A DNA stretch of 64,000 bases from Sphingomonas panacis (GCF_001717955.1 NZ_CP014168.1:3937501-4001500), one strand, 5' to 3'. Positions 17,341 through 27,566 are shown, counted from the stretch's first letter. The notes: generated by a model from the letters alone, not told the origin. Numbers and translations are program-made.

Positions 17341-18032
17341 CACGCCACCTTCACGGCGAAGATGTTGCCCCGGCTCTCGTCCGGCAACGCGAACGCGAGA
17401 TAGCCGTTGGCCGGATCGCCAACGTACCCCTTGTACGCCGGATCGAACGCGTTCTCGCCGAAGATCATCGCGCCGTACCTCAGCCGCGGCTCGATCAGCT
17501 TGAGCACCGGCAGATACAGCGAGAACGCGCCGTCGATCAGCAACAGATCGACCTCGCCGCCGACATCGCGCAACGTATCGAGCGCGTCGCCCTCGCGGAC
17601 ATCGGCGAGATCGGCCAGCCCCGCCGCCTCGAGGTTCGCACGGGCGCGAGCGGCCTTGGCCGGCTCCATCTCGCTGCCGATGAGTTGCCCGCCGCCATTG
17701 TCGCGCAGCGCCGCGGCCAGATACAGCGTCGAAACGCCCATCGACGTGCCGAACTCGACGATCCGGCGCGCCTTGCAGGCGCGCGCGGCCGCATAGAGAA
17801 GCCGGCCGTAAGCGGGCGAAATCGCGAGGAAATTACCGGCATAGCGGCGATAGGTTGCGCGATAGTCGGCGCGCTCCTCGGCAAGCATGTCGGTGATCAC
17901 CGCGTCGATCGCCCCGCCGGCTGCGTCGATCTGCGTCATCATTTCTTCGCGGTGCTCACGATCGGAAACTTCGGCCTCCTCGTGGAGACGATCCAGAAGC
18001 CCGGCGACTCGCACGCTGCTTAATGTGGTCAT
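17340..18032 (-). CDS. SAM-dependent O-methyltransferase
   Basis: 230 residues from the ATG at 18032; the in-frame extension to 18173 crosses the divergent promoter and is rejected. It has a class I methyltransferase fold of the caffeoyl-CoA/catechol OMT type: RRIVEFGTSMGVSTLYLA near residue 88 binds SAM, EMEPAKAARARANL is the acidic loop, and DLLLIDGAFSLY the usual metal-site region. It is coupled to the siderophore-interacting reductase and divergent from an AraC regulator. The substrate is unknown; a catechol-like metabolite is a reasonable guess given the neighbour, but it is only a guess. Confidence 0.8.
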   Translation of the reverse strand: MTTLSSVRVAGLLDRLHEEAEVSDREHREEMMTQIDAAGGAIDAVITDMLAEERADYRATYRRYAGNFLAISPAYGRLLYAAARACKARRIVEFGTSMGVSTLYLAAALRDNGGGQLIGSEMEPAKAARARANLEAAGLADLADVREGDALDTLRDVGGEVDLLLIDGAFSLYLPVLKLIEPRLRYGAMIFGENAFDPAYKGYVGDPANGYLAFALPDESRGNIFAVKVA

Positions 18033-18084
18033 GATATCTGCCCTTCGATCGGCGAAGCCGCTGCGGCCTCGACTGCTGCACGCG

Positions 18085-18107
18085 GTTCGGATATCGCGAT
18101 CCCGAAC
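18085..18107. promoter_or_regulatory. Inverted repeat in the methyltransferase/AraC divergent promoter
   Basis: GTTCGG (18085-18090) and CCGAAC (18102-18107) flank ATATCGCGATC, itself containing the palindrome ATCGCGAT. It is centred 75 bases before the AraC ATG and 64 before the methyltransferase ATG. A binding site for the AraC protein is possible but unproven. Confidence 0.3.
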
Positions 18108-18171
18108 TGGCGTCATTCCGAAGGCTGGACAGAATGTTATCCGATCTTGCCATGATACAGACGAGCGCATC

Positions 18172-18975
18172 ATGCCGATCCTGACCGGCGCACATGATGT
18201 CGAGTGGGTCGATCCCGACGACGTGCCCCGCCCGATCGTCGCGTTCGGCGCGGCGATGGATGATGTCGGCGGGTTCGAACTGGACCCCCATCATCACCGC
18301 AAGGGCCAGATTCTGCTCGTCCAGCGCGGCGCGCTGAGCTGCGAGGTCGAAGGCGGGCTGTGGATCGTACCGCCGCGCAGCGCGATCTGGATTCCCGGCG
18401 GAGCGCGCCATTCGATCCGCGCGACCGGCGCGCTCGAAGGTTATAATGCTTTCGTCGATCCCGATGTCGGCACGCCGTTGCCCACCACTTGCTGCGCCGT
18501 CTCGGTCACGCCGCTGCTGCGCGAACTGCTTACCCGCGCCGCGCATTTGCCTTTCCTGTACGAAGAGGGCGGTGGCAATTCGCGGCTGGTCGCGGTGTTC
18601 CTCGACGAACTCGCCGCTGCCCCGGTCGAGGATCTCCATCTACCGATGCCAGCCGACCCGCGCCTGCGCAGGATCGTCGATGAAATGCTCGCCGCGCCCG
18701 CCGAACGCGGATCGCTGGAAATCTGGGCGGCGCGCGCGGGCGTCAGCGAACGGACGCTGATGCGGCTGATAAGCCGCGAGACCGGCATGACGTTCGGCCG
18801 CTGGCGCCAGCAACTCGGCGTCGTACTGGCGGTGAAGTGGCTGGCCGCCGGCGCCTCGATCCAGCAGGTCGCAGGCGACCTGGGCTATGAAAGCGTCCCC
18901 AGTTTCGTCACGATGTTCCGCAAGGCGCTCGGCACCTCGCCGGGGCGGTACATGGCCGAACGCCACTCTGGCTGA
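18172..18975 (+). CDS. AraC-family transcription regulator
   Basis: 267 residues from ATG 18172 (MPILTGAHDVEWVDPDD); the frame is open far upstream but only as an antisense shadow. The N-terminal cupin-type sensor contains HHHRKGQILLVQRGALSC and WIVPPRSAIWIPGGARHSI, typical of the small AraC/XylS regulators that sense a small ligand. The C-terminal ~90 residues hold two helix-turn-helix motifs (LEIWAARAGVSERTLMRLI and IQQVAGDLGYESVPSFVTMF). It is divergent from the methyltransferase-reductase pair and probably controls it. Confidence 0.9.
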   Translation: MPILTGAHDVEWVDPDDVPRPIVAFGAAMDDVGGFELDPHHHRKGQILLVQRGALSCEVEGGLWIVPPRSAIWIPGGARHSIRATGALEGYNAFVDPDVGTPLPTTCCAVSVTPLLRELLTRAAHLPFLYEEGGGNSRLVAVFLDELAAAPVEDLHLPMPADPRLRRIVDEMLAAPAERGSLEIWAARAGVSERTLMRLISRETGMTFGRWRQQLGVVLAVKWLAAGASIQQVAGDLGYESVPSFVTMFRKALGTSPGRYMAERHSG

Positions 18976-19069
18976 CCGCCCGAACGACGGCGTTACGCAG
19001 CGCGGCGAAAGACAGCCACAGCGCCGAGACGGCGGAATAAAACGCGCTCAAACGGGCTGCGTCACGATT

Positions 19070-19111
19070 ATGACAGGCTTGTCATGGAACCAAGCTTTGT
19101 TTCCAAACGGT
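19070..19111 (+). promoter_or_regulatory. Inverted repeat and possible EcfG-type promoter before DUF2252 gene
   Basis: ATGACA and TGTCAT (19070-19075, 19080-19085) form a perfect inverted repeat around GGCT. Directly after it, GGAAC (19086-19090) is followed 17 bases later by CGGT (19108-19111), close to the alphaproteobacterial general-stress promoter GGAAC-N17-CGTT but with one mismatch in the -10. Confidence 0.3.
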
Positions 19112-19138
19112 TTCTGGCGCTGCATCAAGGAGTACTGC

Positions 19139-20341
19139 GTGAGCGACCATCCGACCCGCGAAGACCGGAACGCGGTTCTCGAAGCCAAACGAACGTTGAA
19201 GATGGCGCGATCGGCACATGCCTATGTGCGCGGCAACACCGCGAAATTTTACGAATGGCTGGTCGAGTCACCAGCGGCGAGGCACTTGCCCGAGGGGCCG
19301 CCGATCTGGATCTGCGGCGATTGTCATCTCGGCAATCTCGGCCCGATCGCGAACGGCGCCGGCAAGGTCGAGATCCAGATCCGCGATCTCGATCAGGCGG
19401 TGATCGGCAATCCGCTCCACGATCTCATCCGGCTCGGCCTCTCGCTGGCGACGGCGGCGCGGGGCTCCGATCTGCCCGGCGTCACCACCGCGCGCATGAT
19501 CGAGCAGATGATGCTCGGCTACGAAGCCGCACTCGCCGATCCCACCAGCGGCGATGCCGGCCCCGAGCCGGACGCGGTGAAAACCGTCCGCCGCCGCGCG
19601 CTCGGCCGGCGCTGGCGGCATCTCGCCAAGGAACGTCTCGACGATGTCGAGCCATCGATCCCGCTCGGCAAGAGGTTCTGGCGGCTTGAGGAAAGCGAAC
19701 AACAGGCGGTCGCCACCGTGTTCGAAGAGCCCGCCGTCGCCGGCATGGTGCTCGCGCTGCGGCACCGCGAAGGCGACCAGCGCGTCAGCATGACCGATGC
19801 GGCCTATTGGATGAAAGGGTGCAGTTCGCTCGGCCTGCTGCGCATCGCCGCGATCGTCGAGATGCGCGACCCCGACGACGACCGCGCCTATGCGCTCGTC
19901 GATATCAAGCAGGCGATCGCGCCGATCGCGCCCGCCGCGCGCGGCGCGAAGATGCCGCAGCGGCAGGGTGAGCGAGTCGTCGCCGCCGCGCGGGCGCTCT
20001 CCCCGCATCTGGGCGAGCGGATCGCCGCCGCGCACATCCTCGATGCGTCGGTGTTCGTGCGCGAACTGATGCCCCAGGATCTCAAGCTCGAAGTCGATCA
20101 GTTCACCACCGATCAGGCAACCAAGGCGGCGCATTATCTCGCCTTTGTCGTCGGCAAAGCGCACGCCCGCCAGCTCGGCGCCGAAGACCGCCGCCTCTGG
20201 CAAGCCGAGCTCAACCGAAGCCGCGCCACGAAGATCGATGCGCCGTCTTGGCTTTGGGAAAGCGTCGTCGATCTCGCCGGCCGGCACGAAGCGGGTTATC
20301 TCGAACATTGCCGCCGCTACGCGATGGCGGCCGCCGCCTGA
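19139..20341 (+). CDS. DUF2252 family protein
   Basis: 400 residues from the GTG at 19139, preceded by AAGGAG six bases upstream. It begins SDHPTREDRNAVLEAKRTLKM. The family block ICGDCHLGNLGPI near residue 58, followed by IQIRDLDQAVIGNPLHDL, resembles the HGDxHxxN and D-x-D regions of aminoglycoside/choline kinase-like folds, and AHARQL near the C-terminus is also conserved. The biochemical function of DUF2252 is not established. A stress-type promoter is possible upstream. It stands alone, 70 bases before an MFS gene on the same strand. Confidence 0.85.
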   Translation: MSDHPTREDRNAVLEAKRTLKMARSAHAYVRGNTAKFYEWLVESPAARHLPEGPPIWICGDCHLGNLGPIANGAGKVEIQIRDLDQAVIGNPLHDLIRLGLSLATAARGSDLPGVTTARMIEQMMLGYEAALADPTSGDAGPEPDAVKTVRRRALGRRWRHLAKERLDDVEPSIPLGKRFWRLEESEQQAVATVFEEPAVAGMVLALRHREGDQRVSMTDAAYWMKGCSSLGLLRIAAIVEMRDPDDDRAYALVDIKQAIAPIAPAARGAKMPQRQGERVVAAARALSPHLGERIAAAHILDASVFVRELMPQDLKLEVDQFTTDQATKAAHYLAFVVGKAHARQLGAEDRRLWQAELNRSRATKIDAPSWLWESVVDLAGRHEAGYLEHCRRYAMAAAA

Positions 20342-20411
20342 CCACAGCAAAGCCGCTCGCCCGGCGACGCGAATGTGCTAACCCTCGCGCGGTTTGGGCG
20401 GGGTTTTCGAA

Positions 20412-21995
20412 ATGGGCGGACTGAGCAGCACTTTGTCGGACCGGCAGGCGGTCTGGGCCTTCGCGCTCGGCTGCCTCGCGGTCACGGTCGGCGTATGCGC
20501 GCATCTGCCGATGTTCGCGATGGCGCGCGCGATGCATTATCATCTCGCCGGAATGCCGATGGACAGTTTCATGCTGGTCGGAATGGGGCTGATCGTGGCG
20601 GGCACCTTCATCGCCGCCTACGGGCTGCTGCCGCGCAACGTCGCGGCGCAACGCGCCGCCGCTGCCGACATCGTCGTCGCCGCACCCGAAGACGCGCAGC
20701 TCGGCCCGGCGCATTGGGGTTTGATGGCGGTGCTGGTGGTCGCGCTCGTCATCGACGTGATGAAGCCCGCCTCGCTCGGCTTCACCGTGCCGGGGATGAT
20801 CAGCGAATATGGCGTCCCCAAGAAGACCGTCTCGCTCGTGCCGTTCTTCGCGCTCGCCGGCACCGTCACCGGCTCGGTGCTGTGGGGCTGGATCGCCGAC
20901 GTCTACGGCCGCAAGGCGTCGATCCTGCTGTCGGCGGTGATGTTCGTCGGCACCTCGATCTGCGGCGCGATGCCGAGCCTCGCGTGGAACATCGCGATGT
21001 GCTTCATGATGGGCGCGGCGGCGGGCGGGATGCTGCCGGTGACCTACGCTCTGCTCGCCGAGATGATGCCGAGCCGGCATCGCGGTTGGAGCCTCGTGCT
21101 GGTTGGCGGTCTCGGCGCGGTCGGCGGCTATTTCGCGGCGAGTGGGCTGTCGGCGGTGCTGCAACCGATCTTCGGCTGGCGCATCCTGTGGCTGGCCAAC
21201 CTTCCCACCGGTCTGACCTTGGTGCTGCTCGGCGCGCTGATCCCCGAATCCGCCAAGTTCCTGCTCGCGCGTGGCCGGGTGCAGGAGGCAGAAGCGGTGA
21301 TGCGTCGCTTCGGCGCCAGGGCCACCAGCGCGAGCGCGACCGTCGCCGCCGCGGCGCCGGGCTCGCACGCGCTCACCGGCCTCAGGCTTTACGGCAAGCT
21401 TGCCGCACTCAGCCTGTGCGCGCTGTCCTGGGGCTTGATCAACTTCGGGCTGCTGCTGTGGTTGCCGGCGGATCTGGTGGCGAAAGGCTATTCGGTCGGC
21501 GTGTCGAGCCGCCTACTCGCCGAAAGCGCGCTGATCGCCTTCCCCACCGTCTTCATAGCAGCGTTTCTCTACAGCCGCTGGAGCACGAAATGGGCGTTGG
21601 TGACGATGATCGCGATGACGCTCGCCGGCCTGCTGCTGGTGCTGCGGCTCGAACTGGCGGGCAGCGGCAGCCCGGTGCTGCCGGTGGCGCTGCTCATCGT
21701 CGGCACCAATGGCATCATCGCCATCGTCCTGCCCTACACCGCCGAGAGCTTCCCGATGCGAGTCCGCGGGCGGGCGACCGGCTGGGTCGCGGCCTGCACC
21801 AAAAGCGGCGGCCTGCTCGCGCAGGGGCTGACGATCAGCGGCATCGTCCTGTCGATGGGCCTATCCTCCGCGCTGGTAATGCTGCCGACGGCCGTGTCGC
21901 TCATCCTGATCGCGTGGTTCGGCCGTGAGACACGCGGCCGCGACTTACGCGATCTCGACGCCGAGACGGCGCAGGTCGGCCGACCCGAGGCGTAA
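20412..21995 (+). CDS. MFS transporter with N-terminal membrane extension
   Basis: 527 residues from ATG 20412 (MGGLSSTLSDRQAVWAF). Two membrane segments (residues ~15-35 and ~60-75) and a short loop precede the conventional MFS domain, which begins near residue 105. MFS motif A appears as GWIADVYGRKASI near 163, and EMMPSRHRGWSL and YTAESFPMRVRGRATG are the sugar/aromatic-acid porter signatures in each half. That places it near the metabolite:H+ symporter group. Length (usual 400-450) reflects the extension. Substrate unknown. Confidence 0.82.
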   Translation: MGGLSSTLSDRQAVWAFALGCLAVTVGVCAHLPMFAMARAMHYHLAGMPMDSFMLVGMGLIVAGTFIAAYGLLPRNVAAQRAAAADIVVAAPEDAQLGPAHWGLMAVLVVALVIDVMKPASLGFTVPGMISEYGVPKKTVSLVPFFALAGTVTGSVLWGWIADVYGRKASILLSAVMFVGTSICGAMPSLAWNIAMCFMMGAAAGGMLPVTYALLAEMMPSRHRGWSLVLVGGLGAVGGYFAASGLSAVLQPIFGWRILWLANLPTGLTLVLLGALIPESAKFLLARGRVQEAEAVMRRFGARATSASATVAAAAPGSHALTGLRLYGKLAALSLCALSWGLINFGLLLWLPADLVAKGYSVGVSSRLLAESALIAFPTVFIAAFLYSRWSTKWALVTMIAMTLAGLLLVLRLELAGSGSPVLPVALLIVGTNGIIAIVLPYTAESFPMRVRGRATGWVAACTKSGGLLAQGLTISGIVLSMGLSSALVMLPTAVSLILIAWFGRETRGRDLRDLDAETAQVGRPEA

Positions 21996-22237
21996 AACGC
22001 CGCCTCGCACACAGCGAACCATTCAATACGCTGCGTGGCGCGAAATCTGCGGGGGCCGCTTGCGGTCGTTTCCAGTGGCTGGTCCTATCTCCAGCATCGC
22101 GGCGGCCCGGCGGCACCCGCATCGGCCTTGCCCTAATGCCCGCAGCGATCGACCGATCCGTCGATAATTCTGCGCCGCTGAAAGCGATCGTTCAGCTTTG
22201 CGTCGGCAGGAGCATCCGATTGACATTGGAATATCGA

Positions 22238-23080
22238 ATGAATCGTTTGAGTCTCGCGTTTCCGGGCCGATCACTCCTGGGCGCATGTGCGCTGCTGTGC
22301 GCTGCCGGCCCGCAGCCCGTGTTCGCGCGCACGGTGGCGCGCCCTACCTCGGAACTGCTTATCGATGCGTCGAGCGGCCGGCCGATCTATGCCAGCCTGC
22401 CGGACGAGCCGCGCCGTCCCGCGTCGCTCACCAAGATGATGACGCTGTATCTCGTGTTCGACGCGCTCGATGCCGGCAGGTTGCGGCTCGACGATGCCAT
22501 CACGATCTCGCGCAATGCCGCGCGGCAGCCTGCCTCGCGTCTCGGGATCGCGGCCGGAAAGCGCCTGTCGGTGCGCGCGGTGATCCAGGCGATGGCGGTG
22601 CAGTCCGCCAACGACGTGACCGTCGCCATCGCCGAACGGCTGAGCGGCAGCGAGGAGCGATTCGCGGCGGTGATGACCGCCAAGGCGCGGCAGCTCGGCA
22701 TGACCCACACCAGTTTCGCGAACGCGACCGGGCTCACCAACCGCGGCAATCAAACCACCGCGCGCGACATGACCAAGCTTTCGCTGGCACTGCTGAAGCG
22801 GCACGCCCGATATTATCGGGTCTTCAGCCTCCGCTCGATCGTCTGGCGCTCGCGGCGCATCGTCAATCACGATCACCTGCTCGGCAAGGTCGGCGGGGTC
22901 GATGGCATTAAGACCGGCTACACCGCCGACGCCGGCTACAACATCGCGACCTCTGCCCAGCGGCGCGGGAAACGGATCGTCGCCGTCGTGCTCGGCGCGG
23001 ATTCGCTACGGGCGCGGGATCGCCGCGCCGCCGAACTGGTCGAGTTCGGCTTCACCCACCTGCCGCCCGCGCGCCGCTAA
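22238..23080 (+). CDS. D-alanyl-D-alanine carboxypeptidase (S11, DacA-like)
   Basis: 280 residues from ATG 22238 (MNRLSLAFPGRSLL), with a signal peptide ending near PVFARTVA. The three penicillin-binding motifs are intact: SLTK near residue 62, SAND near 123 and KTGYT near 224. It removes the terminal D-Ala of peptidoglycan stem peptides in the periplasm. It ends soon after the KTG domain (HLPPARR) and lacks the C-terminal beta domain and membrane anchor of E. coli DacA, so it is a short, probably soluble form. It converges on an L,D-transpeptidase. Trimming pentapeptide to tetrapeptide supplies the donor for L,D-transpeptidases, which fits the neighbourhood. Confidence 0.9.
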   Translation: MNRLSLAFPGRSLLGACALLCAAGPQPVFARTVARPTSELLIDASSGRPIYASLPDEPRRPASLTKMMTLYLVFDALDAGRLRLDDAITISRNAARQPASRLGIAAGKRLSVRAVIQAMAVQSANDVTVAIAERLSGSEERFAAVMTAKARQLGMTHTSFANATGLTNRGNQTTARDMTKLSLALLKRHARYYRVFSLRSIVWRSRRIVNHDHLLGKVGGVDGIKTGYTADAGYNIATSAQRRGKRIVAVVLGADSLRARDRRAAELVEFGFTHLPPARR

Positions 23081-23095
23081 CGCGGCACCGCAACG

Positions 23096-23815
23096 TCAGG
23101 CTTTTGCGGAATAGATCATGCGGCCCTGGCCGAGCCGCGCGAACACCTGCGGAAGATCGGCCTCGCTGACGGCAAAGCACCCCTGGCTGCGCCCGAGCTG
23201 GCCGTGCGTGCGCAGCATGTCGGGATTCGCATACCAGGCCGAATGAACCACGAGCGCGCGCGACAGCGCATTGCTGTTGGTCGGATCGAGACCGATCAGA
23301 CGCTGCGATCTGCCGTGCTTGCCGACATAATAGTCCGAAGCCAGGAAAGCGCCCTCGCTGGAGGCATTGGAGCCCTCTTCGTTCGAAAAGCGCTGAAGAT
23401 AGCCGGTATGCGCAGGGTCGCTGCCGCTGCCATGCGCCACGAGCAGGGTCGTCGCCATGCCGTTGGCCATATCGACAAGGTAGAAGCGCGGTTGCGCCGA
23501 AGGCTGGGAGAAGTCCGCGATCGCGATCCGGTCACGGTGCGGAATCTGTGATCCGTGACGTTGAAGCGCGGCGAGCGCGCGGCGAAGCAGTTCGGGACGC
23601 ACGACACTCCGCGACGCGAGCGGCTGAATGGTGGGAAGCTGCGCCGCCGCGACGCGCGGCAGGGCTGCTGCGCCCAACAAAGCGATCCCGGTTTTGGCAA
23701 AGTTGCGGCGTGACAGGCTAAGCACAGGATTTTGCACGGCTCGGTAGACATCCCGTTGATAAGCGATGGGACCATTTACCATGAAATCGTAAGAAATTCG
23801 TTGCCTAAACAGCAT
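23096..23815 (-). CDS. L,D-transpeptidase catalytic-domain protein, YkuD_2 type
   Basis: 239 residues. An N-terminal SRRNFAKTGIALLGAAAL resembles a Tat signal (SRRxFxK) before PRVAAAQ. The catalytic part has HSAWYANPDMLRTHGQLGRS followed by QGCFAVSE, the SxGC motif with the nucleophile Cys near residue 212. The family is the murein L,D-transpeptidase catalytic domain group distinct from ErfK/YbiS. The start at 23815 follows GGGA; a second ATG at 23782 would shorten the region before the twin Arg without affecting the domain. It is divergent from a second L,D-transpeptidase. Confidence 0.82.
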   Translation of the reverse strand: MLFRQRISYDFMVNGPIAYQRDVYRAVQNPVLSLSRRNFAKTGIALLGAAALPRVAAAQLPTIQPLASRSVVRPELLRRALAALQRHGSQIPHRDRIAIADFSQPSAQPRFYLVDMANGMATTLLVAHGSGSDPAHTGYLQRFSNEEGSNASSEGAFLASDYYVGKHGRSQRLIGLDPTNSNALSRALVVHSAWYANPDMLRTHGQLGRSQGCFAVSEADLPQVFARLGQGRMIYSAKA

Positions 23816-23847
23816 TTTGTTCCCGACTTTTCTTAATTCCGTCGCGA

Positions 23848-23904
23848 CCGGGTTTCGCTTCGTCGCAACGGCGGCACATCACTGCAATTCGGATCGAAAC
23901 CCGG
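23848..23904. promoter_or_regulatory. 10-bp inverted repeat between divergent L,D-transpeptidase genes
   Basis: CCGGGTTTCG (23848-23857) and CGAAACCCGG (23895-23904) are perfect inverted copies 37 bases apart in the 164-base region between the two start codons. The arrangement suits a dimeric regulator bound at two half-sites, or a hairpin in the leader of the minus-strand gene. Confidence 0.35.
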
Positions 23905-23979
23905 CGAATCGCGTTTTCTACCGTATATCCAGACGCCTGGCACAGGCCTGTGAATTCGGATTTGCAAACGAGGTGCGCG

Positions 23980-24606
23980 ATGACTTCGACGCTTCTTCGT
24001 CGCGGCATTGGTGCCGTGGCGGTGGTTACCGCATTGGTGGGCGTCTCGAACGCTGCGCACGCGCGCGACGCCGAGCCGACCAGTGAGGCGGTTGCGATGA
24101 TGAGTCCGGGGGATTTCCTCTGGAACGATGATGCCGCAAGCCAGCCGAAGGCGAGTGACGTGCGGATCGTGGTGAGCATCCCTGACCAGAAGATGTACGT
24201 CTATCGCGGCGCCAGGCTCATGGCGGTATCGGCGGTCTCCACCGGCAAGCCGGGGCACGACACGCCGACCGGCGATTTCAAGATCCTGCAGAAGCAGGTC
24301 AAGCACAGATCGAACCTCTATAACGATGCGTCGATGCCGTACATGCAGCGCATCACGTGGGACGGCGTGGCGATCCATGCCGGGCGCGATCCGGGCTACG
24401 CGGCGTCGCACGGCTGCGTGCGGGTGCCGATCGCCTTCGCCAAGCGGCTCTACGCGATCACGCGGCTTGGCGCGGCTGTGACGGTCACCGACGAGTCGCT
24501 GGCAGCCGATGCGCCCTCCCCGCCCCTGGACGCGGAGGATTTGGGCCTCCCGCCGGCGCCGCAAGACCCCGCGCCCGAGGCTACCGAAATCGCCGCTGTG
24601 CGATAA
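23980..24606 (+). CDS. L,D-transpeptidase, ErfK/YbiS/YkuD family
   Basis: 208 residues from ATG 23980, preceded by GAGGTG. It has a signal peptide (LLRRGIGAVAVVTALVGV, cleavage near HARDA). The YkuD domain is complete: VVSIPDQKMYVYRG opens the fold, STGKPGHDTPTGDF follows, and the catalytic AIHAGRD plus ASHGCVRVP lies near residue 143. It forms 3-3 cross-links or attaches proteins to peptidoglycan in the periplasm. The C-terminal ~35 residues are Pro/Ala/Glu-rich and probably unstructured. One of three L,D-transpeptidases within 3 kb. Confidence 0.9.
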   Translation: MTSTLLRRGIGAVAVVTALVGVSNAAHARDAEPTSEAVAMMSPGDFLWNDDAASQPKASDVRIVVSIPDQKMYVYRGARLMAVSAVSTGKPGHDTPTGDFKILQKQVKHRSNLYNDASMPYMQRITWDGVAIHAGRDPGYAASHGCVRVPIAFAKRLYAITRLGAAVTVTDESLAADAPSPPLDAEDLGLPPAPQDPAPEATEIAAVR

Positions 24607-24641
24607 CGGACCTCGGGCCGCGCGTCGGATCGGCTCGGCGC

Positions 24642-26096
24642 TTACGGCCCGACGTCCGCCTGGTCCGTCCGCACGCGAAGCGCCTTCCCCACCTTGAACC
24701 CGAGTGCCGCGCCGACACGGTCGTCCCAGCCATAAGGATCGTTGCGCACGATCGGTTCGCCCTTCTCGTCGAACAGCACCGTCTGGTAGAGCATCCGCAC
24801 CGGAATCTGGCGGGGCAGCTTCACGAAAGTCTCTTTTCCGGTCGCCCGTGCCTTGTGCCATTCGTCCAGCACGTTTTCGTCCCGTGCGAGGATTTCGGCA
24901 AAGCCAAGCGCATCTTCCACGCGGACGCAGCCATGGCTGCGCTGCCGCTGCGTGAGCGCGAACATGGCCTTGGCCGGCGTGTCGTGGAGGTAGATGGCAT
25001 GCTCGTTCTGCATGTCGAACTTGACCAGACCGAGCGAGTTTTTCGGCCCCGGCTGCTGCACGATCCAGCCGTTCTTCCGCGCCATGTTGTGCGCGCGCAG
25101 GTAGCTGCCGCTCTTGCCCGCCAGCTCACTCCGCTCGATCGAGCGCGGGATCGTCCAGGTCGGGTTGGCGACCAGCCGGAAGATCGGCGAACCGAGCTGC
25201 GGCGTCTCCTTGTCGGGCTCGCCGACCACCACCTTGCGGCTGTCCACCAGCTTGCCGTCGCGCCAATAGCTGAGCCTCGCCGCGGCGAGGTTCACGTCGA
25301 TGCGGGTCGGTTGCGGGGTCCGCTCCAGCCAGCGCAGCCGCTCCATGCCGACTGCGATCGCCCGCGCGCGATCGACATTCGACAGGTTCAGGATGGCCAG
25401 TGCCTCGCCACCGATGACGCCGTCGGGTTCCATGCCGTAATCGGCCTGCATCGCCTTTACCGCCGCGACCATCGCAGGCGTGTAGCGATCGCCCTGCGCT
25501 GCCTCTGGTTTGAGGTAATCGAGGACGACGAGCTGGTGCGCGATGGAAGGCAGGCGCGGATCGGCGACACCGGGCTTGATCGGTTCGCCGGCGTCGGAGA
25601 TCCCGGCCGCCTGCGCGGCCGGCTGCCGGCGCAACGCGAGATAGGCTTGTGAAAGACGACGATAATTGGCGTCCGCAGGCGCAAGGCCGTTCAGCCAGCC
25701 GGCGACATCCCCCGCTTTCAACGCGGCCGACAGCCCCTGTTTCAGGTCCGGGTTGGGGCGCGCCACGGTGTAAATGTCATAGAGTTTGGCGGGATCGGTG
25801 GCCCCGCGTGCGAGTGCGGCGGCATAGCTCAATGCCACCCGCGTCAGCGCGACCGCGTCCTGCGCGCCGCTCCCTTCGCCCACGGCATCGAACCGCATCT
25901 GATCGAGGCCGTGCGCGGCGCGGCCGGCAATCGCCTTTCGCAACTGAGCGGCGGTACCGTCCGTCCACCCGCCCGCCTGAGCGGCCGGACCTTGCGCCGC
26001 CGATTGCTGCTGCGCGCCGGTCTGTCCGGGCGAATTGCACCCACTCAATACCAGAATCAGCGCCAGCGCTGACGATCCCCCCAAATATGATGTCAC
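24642..26096 (-). CDS. L,D-transpeptidase lipoprotein with peptidoglycan-binding domain (YcbB/LdtD-like)
   Basis: 484 residues from a GTG at 26096, preceded by GAGGAG. The N-terminus is a lipoprotein signal with lipobox VLSGC (Cys near residue 20), then a Gln/Ala-rich linker. A scaffold domain is followed by a PG_binding_1-like stretch near 205-240 (MVAAVKAMQADYGMEPDG) and the YkuD domain with QRSHGCVRVEDAL near 388. The domain order matches E. coli LdtD (YcbB), which makes 3-3 cross-links and gives beta-lactam tolerance. A lipid anchor rather than a simple signal is the distinctive point. It converges on the preceding L,D-transpeptidase with 35 bases between. Confidence 0.88.
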   Translation of the reverse strand: MTSYLGGSSALALILVLSGCNSPGQTGAQQQSAAQGPAAQAGGWTDGTAAQLRKAIAGRAAHGLDQMRFDAVGEGSGAQDAVALTRVALSYAAALARGATDPAKLYDIYTVARPNPDLKQGLSAALKAGDVAGWLNGLAPADANYRRLSQAYLALRRQPAAQAAGISDAGEPIKPGVADPRLPSIAHQLVVLDYLKPEAAQGDRYTPAMVAAVKAMQADYGMEPDGVIGGEALAILNLSNVDRARAIAVGMERLRWLERTPQPTRIDVNLAAARLSYWRDGKLVDSRKVVVGEPDKETPQLGSPIFRLVANPTWTIPRSIERSELAGKSGSYLRAHNMARKNGWIVQQPGPKNSLGLVKFDMQNEHAIYLHDTPAKAMFALTQRQRSHGCVRVEDALGFAEILARDENVLDEWHKARATGKETFVKLPRQIPVRMLYQTVLFDEKGEPIVRNDPYGWDDRVGAALGFKVGKALRVRTDQADVGP

Positions 26097-26202
26097 ACGG
26101 TGCTCCTCGAGTTGACCTCTTCAACGTCTCGGATGCCATTCCGGCCCCATCGCTCCGGCGCGGGAATGGCGAAGCAGCGGTTTGTCGGAGTAATTAATCG
26201 TT

Positions 26203-26231
26203 GCCGTCCGAAACGGCGGTTGCAATAACCG
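26203..26231. promoter_or_regulatory. Pair of small palindromes upstream of esterase gene
   Basis: GCCGT/ACGGC (26203-26207, 26213-26217) and CGGTT/AACCG (26217-26221, 26227-26231) are adjacent 5-bp inverted repeats in the 194-base gap between divergent genes. Function unknown; they could be an operator or leader structure. Confidence 0.2.
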
Positions 26232-26239
26232 TCTCATAA

Positions 26240-27478
<1,239 letters not shown>

Positions 27479-27566
27479 ACCGGCGGAGCTGGCTGACGCA
27501 CTCTCGCCACGCTCTCACGGCGCAGCTACGCTCATAGCCTCACGATCATCCACGCCAGGAGACGAC

